The notes under the pieces are model-generated. The model was not told where the DNA came from and made no database searches. It saw only the letters and a list, made by a program, of their open reading frames with translations. This document shows, one piece after another, positions 1 to 5,327 of a DNA stretch of 5,327 nucleotides. This DNA is from Solirubrobacterales bacterium (GTDB lineage: Bacteria > Actinomycetota > Thermoleophilia > Solirubrobacterales > Solirubrobacteraceae). The position numbers and the translations under genes are program-made. The stretch lies in contig JACRMD010000186.1 in assembly GCA_016215085.1 (NCBI GenBank), positions 1 through 5,327 on the forward strand, written 5' to 3'. Each line of letters starts with the position of its first letter. Positions within the stretch are counted from its first letter, which is position 1.

Positions 1-1
1 C

Positions 2-418
2 TCGGGCTTCCTCGGCGGCATGTGCCTGAGCGCCGCGTGCGGCGTCTGGGACGCCGGCTTCGCCGGGCAGCCGCGGCTGGACCCCTCGCGCGTGGTCATG
101 TGCGGCGTGCGCGACCTCGACGGCGGCGAGCGCGTGCTGCTCGACACCCACGGCGTCGCCCGCATCGAGCGGCCGTCGCTGCTGGCGGAGGCGCTGCGCG
201 ACCGCGAGGTCTACGTGCACCTCGACATGGACGTGCTGGACCCGTCGATCATCCCGGCCGAGTTCGCGGCCCCCGGCGGCCTGAGCGACGGCGGCCTGCG
301 CCTGCTGCTGGAGGAGGTGGCGGGCGCCGCCACGATCGTCGGCTGCGAGGTCACGGCGTTCCCGGTCCCGGCGCTGGCGGAGCTCGCCGCCACGGTGGTG
401 GACCCGATCGTTCCTTGA
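2..418 (+). CDS. Arginase/agmatinase (ureohydrolase) family protein, C-terminal part
   Basis: This is the C-terminal 138 residues of a metal-dependent ureohydrolase; the 5' end lies outside the window and the TGA stop is at 416-418. The family hydrolyses guanidino compounds such as arginine, agmatine or formiminoglutamate with a binuclear Mn centre, in the cytoplasm. The clearest evidence is HLDMDVLDPS at 218-247, which matches the conserved metal-ligand motif DxDxxDP. Upstream, SGFLGGMCLSAACG fits the glycine-rich segment usually seen before the last third of the fold. Near the C-terminus, GCEVTAFPVP occupies the place of the family's conserved Glu-containing strand. The N-terminal metal ligands (GGDH and DAHxD motifs) are not visible because of truncation, so the substrate cannot be assigned. 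The gene ends 37 bases before the carboxylase ATG, and its stop overlaps a candidate -35 element, so the downstream genes probably have their own promoter. Confidence 0.85.
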   Translation, partial: SGFLGGMCLSAACGVWDAGFAGQPRLDPSRVVMCGVRDLDGGERVLLDTHGVARIERPSLLAEALRDREVYVHLDMDVLDPSIIPAEFAAPGGLSDGGLRLLLEEVAGAATIVGCEVTAFPVPALAELAATVVDPIVP

Positions 419-455
419 CAGGTGCCCGAGTGGGAAGTAGCACTTCCTACTTCTG
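415..455 (+). promoter_or_regulatory. Candidate promoter with overlapping inverted repeats upstream of the carboxylase operon
   Basis: TTGACA at 415-420 is a perfect -35 consensus and overlaps the preceding gene's stop codon. Exactly 17 bases later is TAGCAC (438-443), a weak -10 candidate sharing three positions with TATAAT. Transcription would start around 450-456, at or next to the ATG at 456. No Shine-Dalgarno sequence sits at a usable distance, which fits a leaderless mRNA. Two nested inverted repeats cover the -10 region: GGAAGT (433-438) with ACTTCC (442-447), and GAAGTAG (434-440) with CTACTTC (447-453). Such repeats could bind a dimeric repressor of the TetR or GntR type. The sequence matches are direct; promoter and operator function is inferred. 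Confidence 0.45.
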
Positions 456-2044
456 ATGAGCACCGACGCACCGACCTCACTCCTGCGCCCCCTCGTCGAC
501 GACCTGCTGGAGCGCCGCGCCGCCGCGGCCCTCGGCGGAGGCGAGGAGAAGATCGCCAAGCAGCACGAGAAGGGCGCCCTCACCGCCCGCGAGCGCCTCG
601 CGCTCCTGATCGACGAGGGCACCTTCACCGAGCTCGGCATCCACGCGGGCATCCACTACTCCGTCCGCGGCCTGGAGGACAAGGAAGCGCCCGCCGACGG
701 CGTCATCACCGGCTTCGGCAAGTCACCGGCTTCGGCAAGGTCGACGGCCGGCTGGTCGCGGTGGCGGCCTACGACTTCACCGTCATGGCCGGCTCGATGG
801 GCATGACCGGCGAGCAGAAGGTCGCGCGGCTGCGCGAGCTCGCGCTGACCAAGCGGATGCCGATGGTGTGGCTGCTGGACTCCGCCGGCGCGCGCATCCA
901 GGAGGCGGTCGGCTCGCTGTTCGCGGGCAGCGGCCACCTGTTCCGCGAGGAGGTCGTCGCGTCGGGCGTCATCCCGCAGGTCGCGGCGCTCATGGGCCCG
1001 TGCGCGGCGGGCACCGCCTACATCCCCGGCCTGGCCGACTTCGTCCCGATGGTCAAGGGCCGCGGCTCGATGGCGCTGGCCGGCCCGCACCTCGTGCGCG
1101 CCGCCGTCGGCGAGGACGTCACGCAGGAGGAGCTCGGCGGCTCGCGCGTGCACTGCCGCAAGTCCGGCGTCGGCGACCTCGAGGTGGCCTCCGACGAGGA
1201 GTGCATCGAGCGCATCAAGCAGTACCTGTCGTTCATGCCCTCCCACAACCAGGACACGGCGCCGGTCCTGCCGTGCGACGACCCGGTGGACCGCCGCGAC
1301 GAGGATCTGCTCGACGTCCTGCCGGAGTCCAACCGCAAGCCCTACGACATGTACGAGGTGATCCGGCGGATCGTCGACCACGGCGAGTACTTCGACATGA
1401 AGCCGCAGTGGGCGAAGACGATCATCACGTGCTTCGCGCGGCTGGGCGGTCGCCCGGTCGGCATCGTCGCCAACCAGCCCAAGCAGCTCGGCGGCATCCT
1501 CGACAACGACTCCGCCGACAAGGCCGCCCGGTTCGTCAACCTCTGCAACGCCTTCGGGATCCCGCTCGTGTTCCTGATGGACGTGCCCGGCTTCATGGTC
1601 GGCACCAAGGTCGAGCAGGCGGGCATCATCCGCCACGGCGCGAAGATGCTCTACGCGGTCGCCAACGCGACCGTGCCCAAGCTCACCGTCGTGCTGCGCA
1701 AGGGCTACGGCGCCGGCTACTACGTGATGAACGGGCGGGCCTACGAGCCCGACCTGATCGTCGCGTGGCCCAGCGCGGAGATCAGCGTGATGGGCGCCGA
1801 GGGCGCCGTCGAGATCGTCTTCCGCAAGCAGGTCGAGGCCGCCGAGGACCCGGCCGCCAAGAAGCAGGAGCTGATCGAGGCCTACCGGAAGATCATCGAC
1901 GTCTACATCCCGGCCAAGAACGCGATGGTCGACGACGTCATCGACCCGCGCGAGACCCGCCCGGTGCTCTGCCGCGCGCTCGAGATGGCGGAGCGCAAGC
2001 AGATCGACCGCCCGTGGAAGCGCAACGGCGTGGTGCCGGTCTGA
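456..2044 (+). CDS. Acyl-CoA carboxylase beta (carboxyltransferase) subunit, frameshifted by a 17-bp duplication
   Basis: The beta subunit transfers the carboxyl group from biotin to an acyl-CoA, working with a biotinylated alpha subunit not encoded here. The reading frame opens at ATG 456 and runs through codon 89 (GVITGFGK). It is then broken by a tandem 17-bp copy, and the unrepaired product ends at 806 after 116 residues. The rest of the protein continues in the next frame to TGA 2042-2044. Deleting one copy gives an intact 523-residue crotonase-superfold protein, normal for PccB/AccD-type subunits. In that numbering, the N-terminal oxyanion hole is GPCAAGTAY (Ala179-Gly180) and the C-terminal one is GYGAGYYVM (Ala414-Gly415). 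Conserved MDVPGFMVG and the C-terminal KRNGVVPV tail are present. Tyr417 occupies the position that is Asp422 in characterised propionyl-CoA carboxylases, so propionyl-CoA is not a safe substrate assignment. The family assignment is firm; whether the gene is truly broken or misassembled is open. Confidence 0.93.
706..739 (+). repeat. Perfect 17-bp tandem duplication inside the carboxylase gene
   Basis: The unit tcaccggcttcggcaag occurs at 706-722 and again, identically and without spacer, at 723-739. Both copies encode TGFGK in their respective frames. Seventeen is not a multiple of three, so the second copy shifts the carboxylase reading frame; with a single copy the protein reads GVITGFGKVDGRL, as expected for the family. 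The extra copy could be a real slippage mutation, or an artefact where two sequence ends with a 17-base overlap were joined without merging. Confidence 0.95.
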
Positions 2045-3285
2045 TGGCGACCGACCAGCTGTCCACGATCGAGTTCTGGTCCCAGCCCTGGGAGGCGCGC
2101 GAGCCGCTGTTCGCCGAGCTGCGCCGCAACGCGCCGATCTCGTGGCACGAGCCGCCGGAGGACGTGCTCGGCGTCCCCGCCGTCGAGGGCGACGGCTACT
2201 GGGCGGTCGTCCGCTACGACGACGTCCGGCGGATCTCGCGCGACCCGAGGACGTTCTGCTCGGGGCAGGGCGTGCTCTTCGGCGACGCGCCGCCCGAGTT
2301 CCTGGAGGCGACGCAGTCGTTCCTGGCGATGGACGCGCCCCGCCACACCAAGCTGCGCGGCCTGGTCTCCAGCGCCTTCACCCCGCGCCAGGTGCGCCGC
2401 ATCGAGGACGGCATCCGCGCCAACGCGCGCAAGGTCGTCGAGGAGGCCGCGCCCGCCGGCGGCGGCGACTTCGTCAAGCTCGTCGCCAAGCGGCTGCCGC
2501 TGATGACGATCTCGGACATGATCGGCGTGCCCGAGGCCGACCGCGAGCGCGTGGTCAACACCGCCGACGTGCTCGTCAGCCTGCTCGACCCCGAGGTGCT
2601 CGGCGACCGCGTGCCGGTCGAGCTGCTCGGCGAGGCGATCTTCACCCTGCACGGGTTCGCCTCCGAGCTCGCCGCCCACCGCGAGCAGCACCCGGGCGAC
2701 GACCTGATGACCGCGCTGGTGCAGGCCGAGGTCGACGGCGAGAAGCTCACGCACGCCGAGATCGCGGCGTTCTTCGTCCTGCTGTCGGTGGCCGGCAACG
2801 ACACCACGCGCCACACGACCTCGCACGCCATGCGGGCGCTGACCACGAATCCCGACGCGCGCGCGTACCTCCTGGAGGACCTCGAGGGGCGCATGCCGAC
2901 GGCGGTCGAGGAGTTCGTCCGCTGGGCCACGCCGGTGATGACCTTCCGCCGTACGGCGACGCGCGACGTCGAGCTGCACGGCACGACGGTCGAGGCCGGC
3001 CAGAAGGTGGTCATGTTCTACACCTCGGCCAACCGCGACGAGGACGCGTTCGCGGACGCGCACCGGTTCGACGTCACGCGCGACCCCAACCACCACGTCG
3101 GCTTCGGCGGCGGCGGCCCGCACTACTGCCTGGGCGCCTCGCTGGCGCGCACGCAGCTGCGCTCGATCTTCACCGAGCTGCTGACGCTGCTGCCCGACCT
3201 CGAGGCCGGCGAGCCGCAGCTGTTCCCGGGCGGGTTCATCAACGGCGTGGCGCGGATGGAGTGCTCCTTCACGCCGCGGGCTTAA
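2044..3285 (+). CDS. Cytochrome P450 (soluble bacterial class, CYP125/CYP142/CYP124-like)
   Basis: A 413-residue soluble P450 monooxygenase, full length for bacterial members, using haem, O2 and electrons from a ferredoxin that is not encoded nearby. Diagnostic motifs occur in order: the C-helix region MDAPRHTKLRGLVSSAF; the I-helix oxygen-activation motif AGNDTTRH (residues 250-257); the K-helix ExxR at Glu290-Arg293; the meander-type FADAHRFDVTRDP; and the haem loop FGGGGPHYCLG (354-364), with Cys362 as the axial thiolate. The AGNDTTRH and TFRRTATRDVELHG segments resemble actinobacterial steroid and isoprenoid side-chain hydroxylases (CYP125, CYP142, CYP124), but the substrate cannot be fixed from sequence. 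The ATG is chosen because it overlaps the carboxylase stop by one base (TGATG), implying translational coupling in one operon, and because MATDQLSTIEFWSQPW is a normal P450 N-terminus. The frame is open further upstream only as a shadow of the carboxylase gene. Confidence 0.95.
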   Translation: MATDQLSTIEFWSQPWEAREPLFAELRRNAPISWHEPPEDVLGVPAVEGDGYWAVVRYDDVRRISRDPRTFCSGQGVLFGDAPPEFLEATQSFLAMDAPRHTKLRGLVSSAFTPRQVRRIEDGIRANARKVVEEAAPAGGGDFVKLVAKRLPLMTISDMIGVPEADRERVVNTADVLVSLLDPEVLGDRVPVELLGEAIFTLHGFASELAAHREQHPGDDLMTALVQAEVDGEKLTHAEIAAFFVLLSVAGNDTTRHTTSHAMRALTTNPDARAYLLEDLEGRMPTAVEEFVRWATPVMTFRRTATRDVELHGTTVEAGQKVVMFYTSANRDEDAFADAHRFDVTRDPNHHVGFGGGGPHYCLGASLARTQLRSIFTELLTLLPDLEAGEPQLFPGGFINGVARMECSFTPRA

Positions 3286-3307
3286 CCACAGCTTCAGCCA
3301 CCGCACC

Positions 3308-3319
3308 TACTGTCGGGTC
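3308..3319 (+). promoter_or_regulatory. Candidate -10 element for a leaderless zinc peptidase transcript
   Basis: TACTGT at 3308-3313 matches the actinobacterial -10 pattern TANNNT. It lies six bases before the ATG at 3320, so transcription would begin at about the start codon. No Shine-Dalgarno sequence precedes the ATG and no good -35 is present at 16-18 bases. The only TTGACA-like hexamer, TTAACC at 3282-3287, is 20 bases away. This resembles the layout proposed upstream of the carboxylase gene and suggests the peptidase is transcribed separately from the P450. Confidence 0.3.
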
Positions 3320-3994
3320 ATGAACATGACCGTGGTGTGGATCGCCTGCCTCATCGTCCCGCTGGGCTTCGGCCTGTGGGCGCAGATGCGGGTGAAGCGC
3401 ACGTTCGAGCGCTACAGCCAGGTCGCCGTGCGCAACGGCATGACCGGCGCGCAGGCCGCGGCCGCGGTGGTGCGCGCGTCCGGCCTCCCCGACGTGGAGA
3501 TCCGCCACGTCGAGGGACGCTTGTCCGACCACTACGACCCGCGCAACCGCACGCTGAACCTGAGCGCGGACGTCGGCCAGGCGGCCTCGGTGGCCGCGCT
3601 CGGCGTCGCGGCGCACGAGGCCGGCCACGCGATCCAGGACGCGCGCGGCTACCGCCCGATGCGCGTGCGCCAGGCGTTCGTGCCCGTCGCCGGCATCGGC
3701 TCGAACCTGGCGTTTCCCATCATCTTCATCGGGTTCCTCACGAGCTCGCTGGGCCTGGTGAACGTCGGGCTCGCGCTGTTCACCGCGATCGTGCTGTTCC
3801 AGCTCATCACGCTGCCGGTCGAGTTCGACGCGTCCAAGCGCGCCCTGGTGGCGCTCAGCGACGGCCGGCTGCTGCAGGCCGACGAGCTCGAGGGCGCGAA
3901 GAAGGTCCTCGACGCCGCGGCGCTGACGTACGTCGCCGCCTTCGTCGCCTCGCTCGCGCAGCTCCTCTACTTCTTCCTGGCCTCGCGCCGCTAG
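3320..3994 (+). CDS. YugP-type zinc-dependent membrane peptidase
   Basis: A 224-residue integral membrane protein of the YugP (Zn_peptidase_2, formerly DUF) family, a predicted neutral zinc metallopeptidase of unknown substrate. The HExxH motif is HEAGH at residues 99-103, giving two histidine zinc ligands and the catalytic Glu100. The conserved LPVEFDAS stretch places Glu168 as the likely third ligand. Hydrophobic segments lie at about residues 4-21, 121-141, 144-165 and 203-221, the usual topology. Between the first helix and the motif is the family's YDPRNRTLNLS region, which follows a conserved substrate-groove-like strand pattern. Length is typical. The start at 3320 (MNMTVVW) is supported by the adjacent -10-like sequence; a second ATG at 3326 would shorten the protein by two residues. 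The gene is 34 bases downstream of the P450 stop, and I see no functional link between them. Confidence 0.93.
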   Translation: MNMTVVWIACLIVPLGFGLWAQMRVKRTFERYSQVAVRNGMTGAQAAAAVVRASGLPDVEIRHVEGRLSDHYDPRNRTLNLSADVGQAASVAALGVAAHEAGHAIQDARGYRPMRVRQAFVPVAGIGSNLAFPIIFIGFLTSSLGLVNVGLALFTAIVLFQLITLPVEFDASKRALVALSDGRLLQADELEGAKKVLDAAALTYVAAFVASLAQLLYFFLASRR

Positions 3995-4012
3995 CGCAGA
4001 GAGGGGTCGAGC

Positions 4013-4042
4013 GGCGCGCCCCGTTCGCCGGCGGGGCGCGCC
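4013..4042. terminator. GC-rich hairpin between convergent genes, possible bidirectional terminator
   Basis: The arms 4013-4023 (ggcgcgccccg) and 4032-4042 (cggggcgcgcc) are perfect reverse complements of 11 bases, with an 8-base loop at 4024-4031. The hairpin lies 18 bases after the peptidase stop and 111 bases beyond the stop of the convergent minus-strand gene fragment. Neither side is followed by a T-tract, so it is not a canonical intrinsic terminator, although T-tract-poor hairpins are common in high-GC actinobacteria. Apart from this hairpin, the gap 3995-4153 shows no gene or other element that I recognise. Confidence 0.5.
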
Positions 4043-4153
4043 ACTCCGGGCGCCGCGCGTCCGTCCAAAGCGCGCGTGCGTCCCCGAGCGCTCCCGCCGG
4101 GACCGCCGCGAAGCAGACCACGCCGGCGCGGACCGTGCGCGCGATGCTGTCCG

Positions 4154-4450
4154 TCAGCGGACGCGCAGCGTCGCCGTGCCCGCGGCCGCGCGGGCCCGCA
4201 CGCGCAGCAGGCCGCGGCGGCGGTCGAAGCTCCACGACGACCGCGGCAGGGCGCGGGCGCCGAGCGTGACCCGGCGCGGGGCGAACGGGCGCCGCAGCGT
4301 CCGCAGCGAGGCCTCGAGCTCGAGGCGGGTGGCCCGGCCCAGCCGCACGCGCAGCGTCCACGACCGCCGGCCCTCGGCGGCGCGCAGGCCGGCGTCGCCG
4401 TTGGCCCACGACCCGCGCGCGAACGCCAGCAGCCGGAGCCGGCCGCGGCG
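4154..4450 (-). CDS. C-terminal fragment of a probable secreted enzyme, glycoside hydrolase-like
   Basis: On the minus strand an open frame ends at TGA 4156-4154. Read back upstream it gives a coherent beta-strand-rich sequence of about 95 residues: LRLLAFARGSWAN, then WTLRVRLGRATRLELEASL, then RRVTLGARALPRSSWSFDRR and LLRVRARAAAGTATLRVR at the end. Alternating hydrophobic strands, the pattern 'V-x-L-G/D-G-x-x-L-x-x-x-x-W-x-x-D' and a closing LRVR strand resemble the C-terminal beta-sandwich of GH31-type alpha-glucosidases and similar hydrolases. This is a resemblance, not a firm family match. No start codon with a sensible N-terminus is present. The coherent sequence fades at about 4450, immediately before the unrelated bamE gene, so the rest of the gene seems to have been lost at the join. 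Composition is like the left segment. Confidence 0.45.
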   Translation of the reverse strand, partial: RRGRLRLLAFARGSWANGDAGLRAAEGRRSWTLRVRLGRATRLELEASLRTLRRPFAPRRVTLGARALPRSSWSFDRRRGLLRVRARAAAGTATLRVR

Positions 4451-4466
4451 CTCGGCCGCCGACGGC

Positions 4467-4931
4467 TCACTTGCCGATGATCTTGAACAGGTAGACCAGG
4501 TAGCCGAGCTCCTCGCCGCCGGTCGGCGTGGTGCGGCTGACGGTGTCGAAGATCTTGCCGTCCTTCATGGTGTAGTTGGCGAGACGCTCGACCCGGCGGT
4601 TCTTGTCGAAATAGACGCCGATCACGCGCTGGTCGACCACCTTCTGCGGCAGGAACGAGGTCTGCTCGGTCTTCTGCGAGATGTAATAGAAGACCTCGCC
4701 CGACACGGTCGCGACCGTCGAGGGCGTGCCGAGCACGATCAGCACCTGCTCCTGGGTCGCCCCGAGCGGCACCTGCTCCAGCGCGCCTTCCTGGACGATG
4801 TAGCCCTTCTGGTACGACTGGGTCAGGCAGCCGCCGGTCGAAAGGCCGAGCGCGGCGATCACCGCCAGGGCCGCGGCCCGGGTCCGCACGTCGCGGGGCC
4901 GCTCGGAGCGGCGCTGGCGGCGTTCAACCAT
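4467..4931 (-). CDS. bamE: Outer membrane protein assembly factor BamE (SmpA/OmlA lipoprotein)
   Basis: A 154-residue lipoprotein of the SmpA/OmlA family, the BamE subunit that supports the BAM complex in inserting beta-barrel proteins into the outer membrane of diderm bacteria. After a basic N-terminus (MVERRQRR, arginine-rich to residue 18) comes the hydrophobic stretch AAALAVIAALGLSTGGC, a lipoprotein signal with Cys35 as the likely acylated residue. The SmpA/OmlA domain follows at about residues 46-130, with the conserved LGATQEQVLIVLGTPS and GEVFYYISQ and then VVDQRVIGVYFD. The start at 4931 is preferred because GGAAAGG (4946-4940 on the minus strand) sits 8 bases upstream as a good ribosome binding site. 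The frame stays open to 5063, but that extension overlaps the divergent promoter region. Sequence style is alphaproteobacterial (Bradyrhizobium-like). The stop codon lies within about 20 bases of the composition break. Confidence 0.92.
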   Translation of the reverse strand: MVERRQRRSERPRDVRTRAAALAVIAALGLSTGGCLTQSYQKGYIVQEGALEQVPLGATQEQVLIVLGTPSTVATVSGEVFYYISQKTEQTSFLPQKVVDQRVIGVYFDKNRRVERLANYTMKDGKIFDTVSRTTPTGGEELGYLVYLFKIIGK

Positions 4932-4939
4932 GGAAAAGG

Positions 4940-4946
4940 CCTTTCC
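4940..4946 (-). promoter_or_regulatory. Ribosome binding site of bamE
   Basis: On the minus strand GGAAAGG occupies 4946-4940, 8 bases before the ATG at 4931-4929. It decides the start in favour of 4931 over the upstream in-frame ATG near 5063. The site lies within a short palindrome, aaaggccttt (4935-4944), so a small hairpin could partly occlude it. Confidence 0.6.
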
Positions 4947-5005
4947 GACGTGACACTTGCGGGCGCGGGGCCGGCCGCCGAAACACTTGCATCGGGCGAG
5001 CCGAT

Positions 5006-5034
5006 GACCTACCCCGCGGGGACGCGAAATGCAA
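5006..5034 (-). promoter_or_regulatory. Candidate bamE promoter
   Basis: On the minus strand TTGCAT (5034-5029) is followed, after exactly 17 bases, by TAGGTC (5011-5006). The first is a fair alphaproteobacterial -35; the second is a weak -10. The predicted start near 5000 would give a 5' leader of roughly 70 bases before the bamE ATG. The region also serves the divergent chaperone gene, for which I see no convincing promoter or Shine-Dalgarno sequence. Confidence 0.25.
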
Positions 5035-5074
5035 TTGCGGCCGTCCGCCGCGGTAAATGCCACGAGTTGCCAAG

Positions 5075-5327
5075 ATGATCTTCCGCCTGTTCGGCCGCGA
5101 TCCGCGGCAGGGCACCATCGAAGCCCTCTATGGCGCCATCGTGGCGCAGGCGCGGCAGCCGGCGTTCTACCGCGACGACGGCGTTCCGGACACGCTCGAG
5201 GGCCGGTTCGACATGGTGGTGCTGCACCTCGTGCTGGCGATCCGCCGCCTCAACGGCGAAGGGGCCGCGGGCACGGCGCTGGCCCAGGGGCTGTTCGACC
5301 GGTTCTGCCGCGAACTCGACGGGGCCC
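5075..5327 (+). CDS. Ubiquinol-cytochrome c chaperone family protein (CBP3-like), N-terminal part
   Basis: An ATG at 5075 opens a frame that stays open to the window end, giving the first 84 residues of a longer protein. It begins MIFRLFGRDPRQGTIEALYG and continues IVAQARQPAFYRDDGVPDTLEGRFDMVVLHLVLAIRRL, the hallmark N-terminal region of the Ubiq_cyt_C_chap family. The mitochondrial relative Cbp3 assists cytochrome b and bc1 complex assembly; the alphaproteobacterial proteins are assumed to do the same at the inner membrane. The YRDxGVPDTxEGRFD stretch and the later FDRFCRELD are the most recognisable parts. No strong ribosome binding site is seen before the ATG (ccacgagttgccaag). It is divergent from bamE across 143 bases, an arrangement I associate with Rhizobiales genomes. 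The remainder of the gene is beyond the window. Confidence 0.88.
   Translation, partial: MIFRLFGRDPRQGTIEALYGAIVAQARQPAFYRDDGVPDTLEGRFDMVVLHLVLAIRRLNGEGAAGTALAQGLFDRFCRELDGA

Noticed and set aside
656..1636. Minus-strand open frame of 326 codons antisense to the carboxylase
   Set aside because: Low-complexity composition (repeated Asp/Val/His/Arg), no motif, and full overlap with a clear carboxyltransferase coding region.
868..2043. N-terminal extension of the P450 through the carboxylase gene as a giant fusion
   Set aside because: The extension is an out-of-frame reading of the carboxylase, rich in Arg and Gly. The ATG at 2044 gives a normal P450 N-terminus.
1903..3306. Long minus-strand open frame of 467 codons antisense to the P450
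   Set aside because: It is the mirror of a strongly biased high-GC gene; the translation is Arg/Ala/Val-rich without domains, while the plus strand carries all P450 motifs.
3855..4150. Possible minus-strand gene downstream of the enzyme fragment (RAGVVCFAAVPAGALGDAR stretch)
   Set aside because: It runs antisense into the zinc peptidase, is Arg/Pro-rich apart from one short hydrophobic stretch, and has no supported start site.
4932..5063. Longer bamE reading from the upstream in-frame ATG at 5063
   Set aside because: The extra residues precede the lipoprotein signal, which must be near the N-terminus, and a good ribosome binding site serves the start at 4931.
4176..5078. Plus-strand 300-codon open frame across the join
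   Set aside because: It is antisense to both bamE and the enzyme fragment, spans the composition break and has no recognisable domain.
1..5327. CRISPR array, tRNA or rRNA gene, insertion sequence, integrase, toxin-antitoxin or other novel system
   Set aside because: I read both strands and saw no regularly spaced repeats, RNA-gene signatures, transposase or recombinase motifs. The genes present are all known metabolic or envelope families.

Overview
The window holds two segments that do not appear to come from the same genome. Positions 1 to about 4450 are very GC-rich. A hand count of 3541-3600 gives 46 of 60 G+C. The proteins here look actinobacterial, most like soil Thermoleophilia/Solirubrobacterales; that lineage is my inference from composition and protein style. 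Positions from about 4467 to 5327 carry a BamE lipoprotein and a divergent ubiquinol-cytochrome c chaperone. Both families belong to alphaproteobacteria of the Rhizobiales/Bradyrhizobium kind, and the composition is milder (35 of 60 G+C at 4561-4620). BamE serves outer-membrane assembly in diderm bacteria and is not expected in a Solirubrobacterales genome. The simplest reading is a chimeric contig joined near 4445-4470; lateral transfer is the less likely alternative.

Left segment, in order. An arginase/agmatinase-family gene loses its 5' end at the window edge and ends at 418. A TTGACA hexamer overlaps its stop codon and, with small inverted repeats, forms a plausible promoter/operator for the next gene. 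That gene is an acyl-CoA carboxylase beta (carboxyltransferase) subunit, 456-2044, interrupted by a perfect 17-bp tandem duplication at 706-739 that shifts the frame. Removing one copy restores a normal 523-residue protein. A cytochrome P450 (2044-3285) follows with a one-base TGATG overlap, so the two form a translationally coupled operon. Next is a YugP-type membrane zinc peptidase (3320-3994). A strong hairpin lies in the gap between it and a convergent minus-strand fragment (4154 to about 4450) that looks like the C-terminal beta-rich domain of a glycoside hydrolase or similar secreted enzyme. The body of that gene is missing because the join cuts it.

Right segment: bamE on the minus strand (4467-4931), a 143-bp divergent intergenic region, then the start of the cytochrome bc1 assembly chaperone gene on the plus strand, running off the window end.

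Functionally, the carboxylase and P450 suggest oxidative and carboxylating catabolism of an acyl-CoA, isoprenoid or steroid-like substrate; the substrate is not established. I found no CRISPR array, tRNA, rRNA, insertion sequence or recognisable novel defence or mobile system. The notable points are the inter-phylum join, the frame-breaking duplication, and the promoter and active-site details of the carboxylase operon.
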